From positions 1-64,000 of the forward strand of contig JAHHIB010000001.1 in assembly GCA_019359075.1 (NCBI GenBank): 64,000 nucleotides of DNA, read 5' to 3'. Positions 44,435 through 53,934 of the stretch are shown here, piece after piece. The notes beneath the pieces were generated by a model. It searched no databases and was not told the origin of the DNA. It saw only the letters and a program-made list of their open reading frames with translations. Within the stretch, counting starts at the first letter, position 1; each line of letters opens with the position of its first letter. Both the position numbers and the translations under genes were made by a program. The DNA comes from Kalymmatonema hyalinum WJT4-NPBG1. Its GTDB lineage: Bacteria > Cyanobacteriota > Cyanobacteriia > Cyanobacteriales > Nostocaceae.

Positions 44435-44559
44435 ATCTACAACCCCTCTATTAAGTAGAAATTAAAGTTTTGTCAACTGCTCTCATTTTTATTTTTAACT
44501 GAAGTGGTGAATTTTCCCAAACAAAATGTAAAAAATATTTACAACTTCCGCGTCCCTTC

Positions 44560-45090
44560 TCACTCAGCTACCTGAAACCCGATATCCGTACCCTTGCCAG
44601 CATGAACCAAGCCTAACTTTTTGTAACGTTGGGCGTGTCCGATCAGTTCTGCTGCTTCATCTTGAGAGATTTGGCGCACGACTTTTCCAGGAACGCCTAC
44701 AACAAGGGATAAAGGCGGTACATCTTTAGTCACGACTGCGCCTGCACCAATAATGCTACCAGCCCCTACCCGTACCCCATCTAGAACAATTGCGCCAATC
44801 CCGATCAAGCTGCCGCGTTCAATATAAGCGGAATGTATGACAGCGCGATGCCCTACGCTAACATGATCTTCTAATATCGTAGGTTTACCCGGATCACCAT
44901 GTAATATTGCTCCATCCTGAATGTTTGTACATTCGCCAATTTCTATGCTTTCCAGATCTCCCCTGACAACTGCTCCGTACCATATGCTCACGCCTGCTGC
45001 AATTTTTACCGAACCCATAACAACAGCATTCGCTGCTATGAAGGCAGCTTGAGAAATATCAGGAGAAGACCAGTAGGAAGTGATAGACAC
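44560..45090 (-). CDS. gamma-class carbonic anhydrase family protein
   Basis: 176 aa, starts at GTG (45090). A left-handed beta helix of hexapeptide repeats ([40 protein letters not shown]) with a C-terminal helix. Zinc ligands H64 (AILHG), H81 (VGHRA) and H86 (VIHSA) are all present, unlike in the gene at the start of the window. Standalone family members (CamH/YrdA-like) are often of unproven activity; a role as carbonic anhydrase or acyl-CoA-binding protein is possible. Divergent from the TIGR02652 gene. Confidence 0.85.
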   Translation of the reverse strand: MSITSYWSSPDISQAAFIAANAVVMGSVKIAAGVSIWYGAVVRGDLESIEIGECTNIQDGAILHGDPGKPTILEDHVSVGHRAVIHSAYIERGSLIGIGAIVLDGVRVGAGSIIGAGAVVTKDVPPLSLVVGVPGKVVRQISQDEAAELIGHAQRYKKLGLVHAGKGTDIGFQVAE

Positions 45091-45284
45091 GGTAGAATAG
45101 AGATGTGGTACCCAGGAACACGCTCAGGAACTCCAACCTTGGTAGGTCGCATTCACCAGGATATCACGGTCTACAGTCTTGAATATCAAGGGCAGCAGTA
45201 AGTCAGTACCCGAGTGAGGTGGAGCAGAAGTGTAAAAGGAACCAATATTACTGGTGGAGACAAAAATATGTTTGTACGCACTTC

Positions 45285-45797
45285 ATGATGAATCCAGGCT
45301 TGCAGTACCCTATATTCGGTCCAGAAATTCAGTGTCCCCACTGCCGCCAAACAATCCCGGCTCTGACACTAACAGACACGTATTTATGTCCACGTCACGG
45401 CGCGTTTGAAGCTAATCCGAAAACTGGAGAATTAATCCACCTACAATCAGGGCGTCATTGGCGAAGATGGAATGCCGAATGGTATCGGCAGCATACTCAT
45501 CCCGATGGCATTCGGTTTGAAATTCACGAAGCACTAGACAAGCTCTATACCCAAGGCTACCGAGCAACACGGGTGATCATTGCCAGACGCTATCAAGAGT
45601 TGATGAGTGGTTACCTGGAGCGTAGCACGCCTTGGCGTTCTGGACAGCCGGAGATGACTTCGGCGCGACTTTATGGTTTGCCTGTAGAGTTTAGCCCCGA
45701 TTCTTCGGAAGATCCCTGTTGGGAAGTGATAAATTTCGATTTGGAAAAAGAGCCTGGTGTGCCAGTGCGCTATCCCTATTTCAGATTATTTGAGTAA
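45285..45797 (+). CDS. TIGR02652-like cyanobacterial protein with zinc-ribbon motif
   Basis: 170 aa from the ATG at 45285 (or 45288). A GTG at 45219 is possible but adds an unlikely leader. The N-terminal putative zinc ribbon CPHC...LCPRHG suggests metal or nucleic acid binding. The rest (SGRHWRRWNAEWYRQHTHPD, GYRATRVIIARRYQELM, GVPVRYPYFRLFE) matches, from memory, a conserved cyanobacterial family (TIGR02652) of unknown function. Confidence 0.7.
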   Translation: MMNPGLQYPIFGPEIQCPHCRQTIPALTLTDTYLCPRHGAFEANPKTGELIHLQSGRHWRRWNAEWYRQHTHPDGIRFEIHEALDKLYTQGYRATRVIIARRYQELMSGYLERSTPWRSGQPEMTSARLYGLPVEFSPDSSEDPCWEVINFDLEKEPGVPVRYPYFRLFE

Positions 45798-45872
45798 AGA
45801 TCCAACGTCAAAAGTCATTAGTCTAAATTCTCATAAGTTATGACTAATGACTGATGACTTATAATTAAAATT

Positions 45873-46316
45873 ATGCATCACGCTTCTATTCGTACAGCAA
45901 ATATTCATCGGGCGATCGCCTTCTACGAACAGCTAGGGTTTAGCGTTTGCGAGCGCTTCACGACAGGCTACACTCTTGCTTGTTGGCTGGAAGGACTCAA
46001 CGGCAGAATTGAACTGATCCAAATTCCTCAACCAAAACCTGCTCCAGATGCCTTTGGAGATGAACACTATGTGGGATACTACCATCTCTCATTTGATTTG
46101 ACTGAGATGACACCCGATTTACCGAGTTGGTTAACAAATTTAAAAGAAAACTTTTTGGTGTTAGCAAAAAACAATTCTGAACTGTTAGAACCACTGAAAA
46201 TTCTTTTAGAACCTACACAGCAGCAAATAGGTAATCATCTTTACGAAGTAGCTTTTATTGCAGATCCTGATGGTTTGCCCTTAGAATTTATTCGTGTATT
46301 AGCAACACTTTCGTAG
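45873..46316 (+). CDS. VOC (glyoxalase/bleomycin resistance) superfamily protein
   Basis: 147 aa. Two beta-alpha-beta-beta-beta modules: HHASIRTANIHRAIAFYEQL at the start and VAFIADPDGLPLEFIRV at the end. Possible metal ligands are H3, E62-type Glu in RIELIQI, and the terminal Glu in LEFI. Substrate unknown. A single gene 75 bp after the TIGR02652 gene, with a heptamer-like repeat between. Confidence 0.8.
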   Translation: MHHASIRTANIHRAIAFYEQLGFSVCERFTTGYTLACWLEGLNGRIELIQIPQPKPAPDAFGDEHYVGYYHLSFDLTEMTPDLPSWLTNLKENFLVLAKNNSELLEPLKILLEPTQQQIGNHLYEVAFIADPDGLPLEFIRVLATLS

Positions 46317-46462
46317 TTGAATAGTTGAACTTAAAATTTTTTGTCTGTAAAATAATTTTCTCTTCTCTGTAGTCTTGTTGAAATCACACCTGACTTAGAG
46401 AAACTCAACTATATTCAAGAAAAAATTCTGTAATCTAATTTACAGTTTGCCTAGTAAAATTC

Positions 46463-49321
46463 ATGCCTGTGTTGCGTAAATTGCATCGATATCGTTTTCC
46501 TTTGTTATTATTAAGTTTTTGGTTGATGACGGTGTTGTTGCTTGGAGATGCATCTTCTTTTAGCCAGATAACAACCGCTTCCACGTGGTTAAACTCAGAT
46601 AAAATAATCGTATCAAAAAAAACAATACCTCCGTTGATAGAAAATGTTCGCAAAATAGTGTTGGACAATGGTCTGACTGTTCTCACTAGAGAAGTACACT
46701 CCAGCCCAGTGGTGACTGTGCAGGTATGGTACAAAGTGGGATCACGTAACGAAGAACCTGGATTAAATGGCATTGCTCATCAGTTAGAACACATGATGTT
46801 TAAAGGCACAAAAAATCGTCCAATTCAATTTGGAAGATTGTTAAGTGCTTTGGGCAGTGACTCAAACGCTTTCACGAGCTATGACCAAACGGCATACTAC
46901 AATACAGCAGAGCGCGATAAGCTCACAGCTTTGTTGGAGCTAGAAGCAGACAGAATGCAAAATGCTGTGATTGATTCTGTTGAACTAGCAAGCGAAAAGC
47001 GAGTCGTGATTTCCGAGTTGCAAGGTTACGAAAATAGCTCTGAGTACCGCCTCAGCCGCGCTGTCATGCAAGCGGCGTTTCCCAACCATGCTTACGGGTT
47101 ACCTGTTGGTGGTACGGAAGCTGATGTGCAAAAGTTTAATTTAGAGCAGGTGCGGAAGTACTATGATAATTTCTACACTCCTGACAATGCTGTTGTAGTG
47201 ATTGTTGGGGATTTCCAAACCGAACCAACCCTCGAAGCAGTTAAAGAGATTTTTGGGAAAATACCTAAGAGTGAGAACTCAGAAACCGCAGCTAGGAACT
47301 CACAAAAGAATCAGGAATCAAGAATCACAAAAGAATCAACACTCAACACTCAACACTCAAAACAGAGGATTCCTATTGTTCTGAGGGAACCAGGAGCAGG
47401 AACGTTATTGCACGCAGTATATCCGTTACCGGATGCGAATCATCCAGATGTGCCAGCGTTGGATTTGATGGATCGTATATTAACAGACGGACGGAATTCT
47501 CGCCTTGAGCAGGTATTGGTAGAATCTGGTTTAGCAAGCGATGTTTCCGCTTCTGTGATTAGCTTGGTTGAAGCAGGCTGGTATGAGTTGTCGGTAACGG
47601 CTGATCCCGATCAAGACTTGAAAAAAATTGACTCGGTTCTCAGAAGTGCGATCGCCAAACTCACACAAAAAGGAGTCACAACAGAAGAACTCAATCGAGC
47701 CAAGGCGCAGTTGGAAGCGTCTGTGATTTTGAGTAACCGTGATATCACTAGTCTGGCGTTGCAATTGGGTAATGACGAAACAACTGCAGGTGATTATCGC
47801 TATACAGAGGAATACTTAGCAGCTATTCGCCAAGTAACGGCGGCGGATGTGCAGCGTGTCGCAACAAAATACCTCAAACCAGAAGCACGTACAGTGGGCT
47901 TTTTTAAGCCAACTCGGCTAAAGGTAACGGGGAATAGTGAGAAGACGAACTCCAAACACAACACCGAAAATTTTGCCTCAGGTGCGGTGAATACACAGCA
48001 AGTGGCAAAGTACCTACCGAACGTAGATTTGACAAGTGCTCCTACAAGTCATACGCTCCCAGAGCAATTCACATTATCTAACGGTTTAAAGGTATTGCTA
48101 GTTCCCGACACTAGCACTCCCACAGTGACACTTTCTGGCTACGTCAAAGCTGGTAAAGAATTTGATCCAGAAGATAAAGCTGGACTGGCGTCTGTTGTAG
48201 CAGAAAACTTAATGAATGGCACAAAAACAAAGGATGTCTTAACTGTTGCCAAAACCTTAGAAGATCGGGGAGCAAGCCTTGAGTTTGACACGTATCGAGA
48301 AGGTGTGCGGATTGAAGGTGATAGCTTGGCGGCTGACTTACTGATTCTGGTTCAGACATTAGCAGATGTTGTCAAAAATGCTAATTTTCCCACCAAAGAG
48401 TTAGAACTGACTCGCAAACAGGCATTGAGTACGTTGAAGCATGAGTTAGATGATCCATCAGAAGTCGCACAAAGAACATTTGTACAATCGGTTTACCCGA
48501 AAAAACATCCCTTACATACATTTCCAACAGAGCAAAGTTTGCGACGGATTAACCGTAAGGATGTTATTGAATTTAAAACAAAACATTATCGCCCAGACAC
48601 GACAGTGATAGCGCTGGTAGGAGATTTTGCTCCAGAGCAAGTCAAAGGACTTATAAAAAGTGAGTTTGGTAACTGGAAAGCAAGTGGTTTACCACCAACT
48701 GTCAATTATCCAGCGGATATTAGACCAGAAAAAGTTGTGAGCGTCAACTCTGTTCTTCCGGGTAAAACTCAAGCCATTACCTACATGGGTAACACAGGGA
48801 TTAACCGCAAAGATCCCCGCTTTTATCCAGCTCAGGTATTGAATCAGATTTTGGGGGGCGATACTTTATCGAGTCGGCTAGGAGCAGAAGTGCGCGATCG
48901 CCTTGGGCTAACCTACGGAATATACAGCAACTTCCTTGCAGGAAGCAATTTTGGAACATTTTTGATTGAGATGCAAACCAGCCCAGAAGATACCCGTCAG
49001 GCGATCGCGAGTACCCGCCAACTGCTCAAGGAAATTCATCAAAAAGGTGTCACTGAACTGGAAGTAGAGACAGCTAAACGCATCTTGATCAGCAACTACA
49101 TCATATCCCTGGCAGATCCAGAGGAATTAACACATAAAATTCTGATGAATGAGGTGTACGGGCTAGATAAAGAGGAACTGCGCAATTGTACCGAAAAAAT
49201 TCAAGCAGTCAACCTTGAACAAGTCAACCAAGCAGCTCGTGAGTTACTCTATCCAGATAAAATTGTTGTAGTGACAGCTGGACCTGCTGTATTTGCAGAC
49301 CAAGGTAGCGTTCGTCATTAG
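46463..49321 (+). CDS. M16-family zinc metalloprotease, two-domain, exported
   Basis: 952 aa. An N-terminal hydrophobic segment (about 11-28) suggests export or membrane anchoring. The first peptidase half has the inverted zinc motif H106-Q-L-E109-H110 and the distal ligand Glu at about 185 (VISELQ). The second half (from about 535, FTLSNGLKVLLVPDTSTPTV) lacks HxxEH and is the structural half, as in other M16B proteins. Residues about 270-300 form a low-complexity loop encoded by repeats (TCAACAC heptamers at 47336-47360). Likely degrades peptides in the periplasm. Monocistronic. Confidence 0.92.
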   Translation: MPVLRKLHRYRFPLLLLSFWLMTVLLLGDASSFSQITTASTWLNSDKIIVSKKTIPPLIENVRKIVLDNGLTVLTREVHSSPVVTVQVWYKVGSRNEEPGLNGIAHQLEHMMFKGTKNRPIQFGRLLSALGSDSNAFTSYDQTAYYNTAERDKLTALLELEADRMQNAVIDSVELASEKRVVISELQGYENSSEYRLSRAVMQAAFPNHAYGLPVGGTEADVQKFNLEQVRKYYDNFYTPDNAVVVIVGDFQTEPTLEAVKEIFGKIPKSENSETAARNSQKNQESRITKESTLNTQHSKQRIPIVLREPGAGTLLHAVYPLPDANHPDVPALDLMDRILTDGRNSRLEQVLVESGLASDVSASVISLVEAGWYELSVTADPDQDLKKIDSVLRSAIAKLTQKGVTTEELNRAKAQLEASVILSNRDITSLALQLGNDETTAGDYRYTEEYLAAIRQVTAADVQRVATKYLKPEARTVGFFKPTRLKVTGNSEKTNSKHNTENFASGAVNTQQVAKYLPNVDLTSAPTSHTLPEQFTLSNGLKVLLVPDTSTPTVTLSGYVKAGKEFDPEDKAGLASVVAENLMNGTKTKDVLTVAKTLEDRGASLEFDTYREGVRIEGDSLAADLLILVQTLADVVKNANFPTKELELTRKQALSTLKHELDDPSEVAQRTFVQSVYPKKHPLHTFPTEQSLRRINRKDVIEFKTKHYRPDTTVIALVGDFAPEQVKGLIKSEFGNWKASGLPPTVNYPADIRPEKVVSVNSVLPGKTQAITYMGNTGINRKDPRFYPAQVLNQILGGDTLSSRLGAEVRDRLGLTYGIYSNFLAGSNFGTFLIEMQTSPEDTRQAIASTRQLLKEIHQKGVTELEVETAKRILISNYIISLADPEELTHKILMNEVYGLDKEELRNCTEKIQAVNLEQVNQAARELLYPDKIVVVTAGPAVFADQGSVRH
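47336..47360. repeat. heptamer tandem repeat inside the M16 protease gene
   Basis: TCAACAC three times followed by TCAA, in frame, encoding STLNTQHSK. Preceded by imperfect CAAAAGAATCA repeats from 47302. Confidence 0.8.
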
Positions 49322-49759
49322 TTATACACACGAGACGTAACGCAGTGTTGTATGTAGAGGCGTGTCATACCACGTCTCTACACTAGTAAAAAAGCCTGAA
49401 ACGACAAAAGCGCGTATGACTCGATAATATCAGGTTCGCTTGAATACTTATTATTAAGACTGACACGGAAACGCAAAAGACGCGGGGACACCGAGAATTT
49501 TGAATTATCAGTAATTATCAGAACTTGATATAAATTATCATAAGTAATTAACAGTTCAAAATTCAAATTTTTTAAGGCTGCAAACTGGATTTGTTGCCGC
49601 TAAAGTGGAATTTCAGTACTCTTAAGCTTTATAAGGCAGCTTCTGGCAAAAAATAAGTTAACTTAAATATAGGTATTGTTTCTCAACAAGTTAGAAGAAC
49701 TAAAGTTAAAAGAACTATTCATATACAAGCGACAAGGCACAGATATTCATTAATTTCCC
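49322..49759. other. gene-free stretch after the M16 protease gene
   Basis: 438 bp. GTAGAGGCGTG (49354-49364) pairs with CACGTCTCTAC (49371-49381), a dispersed palindrome that may terminate the protease transcript. The rest is AT-rich and should contain the map promoter. A 62-codon minus-strand frame here is not credible. Confidence 0.6.
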
Positions 49760-50587
49760 ATGAACATTCTTAGTAACCTGCTTTCTCAACCAGCTCAAAA
49801 CAACCCTCAAAAAAGGCAACGCCGAGGAATTGAAATTAAATCGCCGCGTGAAATTGAAATTATGCGGGAATCAGCAAAAATAGTGGCAACCGTCCTCAAA
49901 GAAATTTCCGAGTTGGTAAAGCCAGGTATGACCACAGCTGATTTGGATGCTCATGCGGAGAGACGCATCCGGGAGATGGATGCAACGCCTAGCTTTAAAG
50001 GATATCACGGTTTTCCTGCTTCTATCTGCTCCAGCATCAACAATGAAGTTGTACATGGCATTCCTAATGCCAAAAAAGTCATCCGCACTGGAGATGTTTT
50101 AAAAGTCGATACCGGCGCATATTACCAAGGCTTTCATGGTGATTCTTGCATTACAATTGCTGTGGGCGAAGTCACTCCAGAAGCTGCAAGACTGATTCGC
50201 GTAGCAGAAGAAGCTCTTTTCAAAGGCATTGAACAGGTGAAAGCAGGAAACTGCCTGATGGATATTGCTGGAGCAATTGAAGACCATGTGAAGGCAAATA
50301 AGTTTAGTGTAGTACAGGACTTTACCGGACACGGTGTTGGCCGTAACCTGCATGAAGAACCTTCAGTTTTCAACTTCCGCACCCGCGAAATGCCAAATGT
50401 TAAACTCCGTGCGGGGATGACGCTGGCAATTGAGCCAATTTTGAATGCTGGTTCTAAGTACACACGTACCTTATCTGACCGTTGGACAGCTGTTACGGTA
50501 GATAATTCTCTATCCGCTCAGTTTGAGCATACTGTGTTGGTGACAGAGACTGGATACGAAATTTTGACGGATCGCTCCAAAGTTTAA
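49760..50587 (+). CDS. map: methionine aminopeptidase, type I
   Basis: 275 aa. It removes the N-terminal Met from nascent proteins. A short basic N-terminal extension (about 1-25) precedes the core: [29 protein letters not shown] (His), [19 protein letters not shown] (two Asp ligands), [15 protein letters not shown] (His), GMTLAIEPI (Glu) and [18 protein letters not shown] (Glu). All five metal ligands are present. Cyanobacteria usually have several paralogues. Confidence 0.95.
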   Translation: MNILSNLLSQPAQNNPQKRQRRGIEIKSPREIEIMRESAKIVATVLKEISELVKPGMTTADLDAHAERRIREMDATPSFKGYHGFPASICSSINNEVVHGIPNAKKVIRTGDVLKVDTGAYYQGFHGDSCITIAVGEVTPEAARLIRVAEEALFKGIEQVKAGNCLMDIAGAIEDHVKANKFSVVQDFTGHGVGRNLHEEPSVFNFRTREMPNVKLRAGMTLAIEPILNAGSKYTRTLSDRWTAVTVDNSLSAQFEHTVLVTETGYEILTDRSKV

Positions 50588-50609
50588 ATAATGTGAATTC
50601 ATAATAGTG

Positions 50610-50684
50610 CGATCGCCGTAAGTCCTGCGGACAGGCTACGCCAACGCGGAGCGTCTCCGACAGGAGAAGGCGGGTGTTCCGCAC
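50610..50684. repeat. REP-like GC-rich palindromic repeat cluster
   Basis: GCGATCGCCGTAAGTCCTGC, GGACAGGCTACGCCAACGCG, GAGCGTCTCCGACAGGAGAA then GGCGGGTGTTCCGCACC. Short nested palindromes of the GCGTAGCGT family, within 160 bp of a transposase relic of the REP-associated type. Confidence 0.65.
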
Positions 50685-50842
50685 CATCGTTCAAACAGGG
50701 GCGATCGCATTTTGGTATTCTTCACAAATACAGATAAACATCTCATCTATCCGCTTCCATCAGAAATCGCCTCATCAACCAGTGAAGTTGAATGAGAAAG
50801 GCGACGCACCTTTTTTAACTAGAGCGATCGCCTACACTCATA

Positions 50843-51028
50843 TCAACAGGCTTTCTTGGCTAAGTCTTGAGGTTGCTTGGGTTCCAACAGGTAATGCACA
50901 TGATTGCTCATGATACAGAGAGCATACAGTTTGAAACCGTACTTGTTCTGACATCGCTTAATAGCATAGAGCAGCACCTCACGGCATTCAAATCTTGTGA
51001 GACGAAACTCACGATTATTACAGTTTAT
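50843..51028 (-). pseudogene. fragment of an HUH (Y1) transposase, REP-associated/IS200-like
   Basis: On the minus strand the frame from about 51028 to a TGA at 50843-50845 encodes NNREFRLTRFECREVLLY, then AIKRCQNKYGFKLYALC and IMSNHVHYLLEPKQPQDL. The IMSNHVHYLLEP block is the HUH metal-binding motif of Y1 transposases (RAYT/TnpA_REP). The catalytic Tyr region is absent and the 5' end is broken by stops, so it is a relic. Confidence 0.75.
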
Positions 51029-51092
51029 CTACGTGCATCTGTGGTTCCCAATAACCCTAAACCAATTTTTGCAATAATTTGCAATAAATTTC

Positions 51093-52262
51093 TTAAACCG
51101 ACCTTGGCAATGCCACAAGACAAAAATTAGTCTTGTCGTTCACATCTTCCAACCGCGAAGTTTTTAACCTATCAAGCCACTTTTGCATAAACACTCGATT
51201 TGCTTTTTGCTCATCTGGATCTTGAGTATCCAACGGATTTGGCAGAAGTCCTAAAATCGTCGCTGTGGTGACACAAAACATCGATTTTTGGAAACTTATA
51301 CAAATTTGTACCCGCAAATCATCTTCTCCTCGACGACTGCGACGATAAACTTCGTGCAAATAATCTGGAAGATAATGACGCATATCCTGCATCAGTAAAG
51401 TGGGAGGAATACCTGCACCGCCAATGGGTAAAGGATCAGCATACAAAGCACCATATTGAAATCGAGATTGGTCGGGCGGAATTTGATAAGCTTGGGCATT
51501 GTATGAAACTGTGCCATGAAATGCCGTTCCCCGAAAGAAAACTGCTTCTACATAAGGTATTGCGGTATCTGCAAGGAATGTTAAACCTACAGATTTAGGA
51601 ATGATATCGTAAACTTTATCTCGAATTTTCACAGAGTAGGTAATAGGTCTACTAGCATCTGCTACTAAACCCGCTTTGATGTAGTCTACAACATCAGGAA
51701 TACATTTGATTTCTCCTTGATCGTAACGGTCTGATAAAGTGAGGAAAATATCAGCCATCACGCGCCAAAATTGACCTAAACCAGTCGTGTAAGAACTAAC
51801 TCGCAACTGTTCAATTAAGAAATCAGGAAATAGTTGATTAACTCCCATTGTCATGGGATTGTTTTTAAATTTTGCTTTGATAACAGCTTGCGCTCTTTCT
51901 TTAAATTCTCTTGAATCTAGATATTTATCTAACCCACCACCACCATGCCACATCATGGATTTCATGCAATACTCGGCATATTCAAAATTAATTCTGTCAT
52001 GCCACCAATGCCGTAGTAATTTTTTAAAAGAGAAATCTCCGTTAAAATATTTAAAAAACGGAAAGAACACTAAAAATTGATGTTCAGCCATGTAGATGAG
52101 ATTTTTGGAGTAGGCATCTAAAACAACTCCATAGCTTTTGAGAATGCCGACAACTTCCAACAAATTTTCTGGGGTATCGGGAAGTAATGCTCCTCCTGAT
52201 TCTAGTCGCTCAATATACTCAGCTAATTCATAGTTAACAGGTTTATTTTGGATGCCAACCAT
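51093..52262 (-). CDS. chpX: CO2 hydration protein of the NDH-1 CO2-uptake complex (ChpX/CupB-like)
   Basis: 389 aa from the second ATG at 52262, which is 8 bases after GGAG; the ATG at 52268 is too close. Conserved blocks: LAEYIERLESGGALLPDTPE, GILKSYGVVLDAYSKNLIYM, a His/Trp-rich patch RHWWHDRINFEYAEYCMKS, and MWHGGGGLD. It associates with NDH-1 in thylakoids and couples electron flow to CO2-to-bicarbonate conversion. Last gene of ndhF-ndhD-chpX. CupB (constitutive, low-affinity NDH-1MS') rather than CupA is inferred from the adjacency to ccm genes and the absence of a cupS gene. Confidence 0.85.
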   Translation of the reverse strand: MVGIQNKPVNYELAEYIERLESGGALLPDTPENLLEVVGILKSYGVVLDAYSKNLIYMAEHQFLVFFPFFKYFNGDFSFKKLLRHWWHDRINFEYAEYCMKSMMWHGGGGLDKYLDSREFKERAQAVIKAKFKNNPMTMGVNQLFPDFLIEQLRVSSYTTGLGQFWRVMADIFLTLSDRYDQGEIKCIPDVVDYIKAGLVADASRPITYSVKIRDKVYDIIPKSVGLTFLADTAIPYVEAVFFRGTAFHGTVSYNAQAYQIPPDQSRFQYGALYADPLPIGGAGIPPTLLMQDMRHYLPDYLHEVYRRSRRGEDDLRVQICISFQKSMFCVTTATILGLLPNPLDTQDPDEQKANRVFMQKWLDRLKTSRLEDVNDKTNFCLVALPRSV

Positions 52263-52399
52263 TGCCATTTCTCCAAAAGTGATTATTGACTAAAAGTTTT
52301 TTACTAAATATTTTGTACCTAGCCCAGGTGCACCGACACAGAGGAAACCCACCTACGTGGGTTCCAAAACTCTCGTTAAAGTCCTGTAGCCAAAGTTGT

Positions 52400-53902
52400 C
52401 TAACTTTTGCCTTTTACCTTTACTAAAGACACCGTTGCTATAGGGTTTGGCGTATTAACCATCGCTGTCATCGTCGGTTCTGTCCAACGTACTAACCAAT
52501 TGGGTTGGATACCAAAAATCACAATCAGCACAGCTAAAACCACAGCAGGTGTACGTTCTGCCCAAGATACGCGTGGCAAGTTGATGACTTCTGCAGATAA
52601 GCGTCCAAAAAAGGCACGATTCATCAGAATTAAGAAGTAAACAGCGGTTAAGCCTGTACCAATCATGCTGAGCAGGGTCTGTATCGGATAGACTGGGAAA
52701 CTACCGCGAAAGACAATGAATTCGGCAATAAATCCAACCATTCCCGGTATACCAGCACTTGCCATCACTCCCAACACCATTAAGCTTCCAATCACGGGCA
52801 TACCTCGTTCTGGGTTGAGGAGTCCCTGGAGAACATCTAAATCGCGGGTTCCTGCTTTTTTATACACAACTCCCACAAGCAAAAACAGCAGGGCAGAAAT
52901 CAAGCCGTGACTAATCATTTCCATGATGCCTCCCAACACGCTGAGAGGTGTTCCAGCAGCTGCGGCTAAAAGCACATAGCCCATGTGTCCAATGGAACTG
53001 TATGCCACCATTTTTTTCATATCTGTTTGGGCGATCGCACAAGATGCACCATAAAGCACACTCACCACCGCCCACGTTGCTAAAGCGGGAGCCAAATAAC
53101 TCCAAGCTTCTGGCAACAAGTTCATCCCAAACCGCAGTAAGCCATAAGTTCCTAACTTCAACAATACCCCAGCCAACAGCACGGAAATCGGTGTGGATGC
53201 CTCGACGTGAGCATCTGGTAACCAAGTATGGAACGGAACTAGGGGAACTTTGATACCAAAACCAATTAAAATTCCTACTAGCAGTAATATCTGTGTCTCC
53301 AAAGACAGAGATTTCGTATTCAAGGCATCTAAAGCAAAGTTAGAAGCACCACTCAGCCAAACTATGCCAAGAAAACTTGCCAAAATGATAATCCCAGAAA
53401 CAGCGGTATAAATCAGAAATTTAGTCGCTGCATAGCCCCGCTTTTCACCACCCCAAATGGCAATCAGAAAATATAGGGGAATCAGTTCTATCTCGTAAAA
53501 CAGGAAAAACAGCAGTAAATCCTGTGCCATGAAGGCTCCAGTCACGCCAGCGTTTAACAGCAGCAGCAAAGAGTAATAAAATCGAGGACGCGCAATATTT
53601 TCATCGCTGCTGTAGATGGCGATGCAAGTCAACAACCCATTTAAAAGCAACAAAGGTAGTGACAAACCATCTAGCCCTAGGTGATAACTCAAGCCTAAAG
53701 CATCTACCCAAGGAAAGAATTCGCTAAACTGTTGACTCACTTGCCCGGGGTTAAACTGGCTTGAAAGTACCACAGTCCATAAGAAGGCGATACTGGCAAC
53801 GAGCAAAGCAACTCCACGGGAAAGTTTTGCGGAGATGCCAAAAGGCAAGAAACTAATGAAAGCCGCACCTAGCAACGGCACCAAAAGCAAAGCACTGAGC
53901 AT
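52400..53902 (-). CDS. ndhD: NAD(P)H-quinone oxidoreductase subunit 4 (NdhD, CO2-uptake type)
   Basis: 500 aa from the ATG at 53902 (an upstream TTG would add three residues). About 14 transmembrane helices. Complex I antiporter-like motifs: LGLDGLSLPLLLLNGLLT, FFLFYEIELIPLYFLIAIWG (helix 5 Glu), KVPLVPFHTWLPDAHVEAST and IAQTDMKKMVAYSSIGHMG (helix 8 Lys). Probably the NdhD4 isoform, specific to the CO2-uptake NDH-1. It starts 32 bp after the ndhF stop, in the same operon. Confidence 0.93.
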   Translation of the reverse strand: MLSALLLVPLLGAAFISFLPFGISAKLSRGVALLVASIAFLWTVVLSSQFNPGQVSQQFSEFFPWVDALGLSYHLGLDGLSLPLLLLNGLLTCIAIYSSDENIARPRFYYSLLLLLNAGVTGAFMAQDLLLFFLFYEIELIPLYFLIAIWGGEKRGYAATKFLIYTAVSGIIILASFLGIVWLSGASNFALDALNTKSLSLETQILLLVGILIGFGIKVPLVPFHTWLPDAHVEASTPISVLLAGVLLKLGTYGLLRFGMNLLPEAWSYLAPALATWAVVSVLYGASCAIAQTDMKKMVAYSSIGHMGYVLLAAAAGTPLSVLGGIMEMISHGLISALLFLLVGVVYKKAGTRDLDVLQGLLNPERGMPVIGSLMVLGVMASAGIPGMVGFIAEFIVFRGSFPVYPIQTLLSMIGTGLTAVYFLILMNRAFFGRLSAEVINLPRVSWAERTPAVVLAVLIVIFGIQPNWLVRWTEPTMTAMVNTPNPIATVSLVKVKGKS

Positions 53903-53934
53903 AGGGGACAAGGAGAATAATTGATCACTAAGGA

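Noticed and set aside
49378-49566. 62-codon minus-strand frame after the M16 gene
   Set aside because: Starts in a repeat-like sequence, no ribosome site and no domain; probably chance.
50674-50913. 79-codon plus-strand frame in the map-chpX spacer
   Set aside because: Covers a palindromic repeat and the antisense of a transposase relic; not protein-like.
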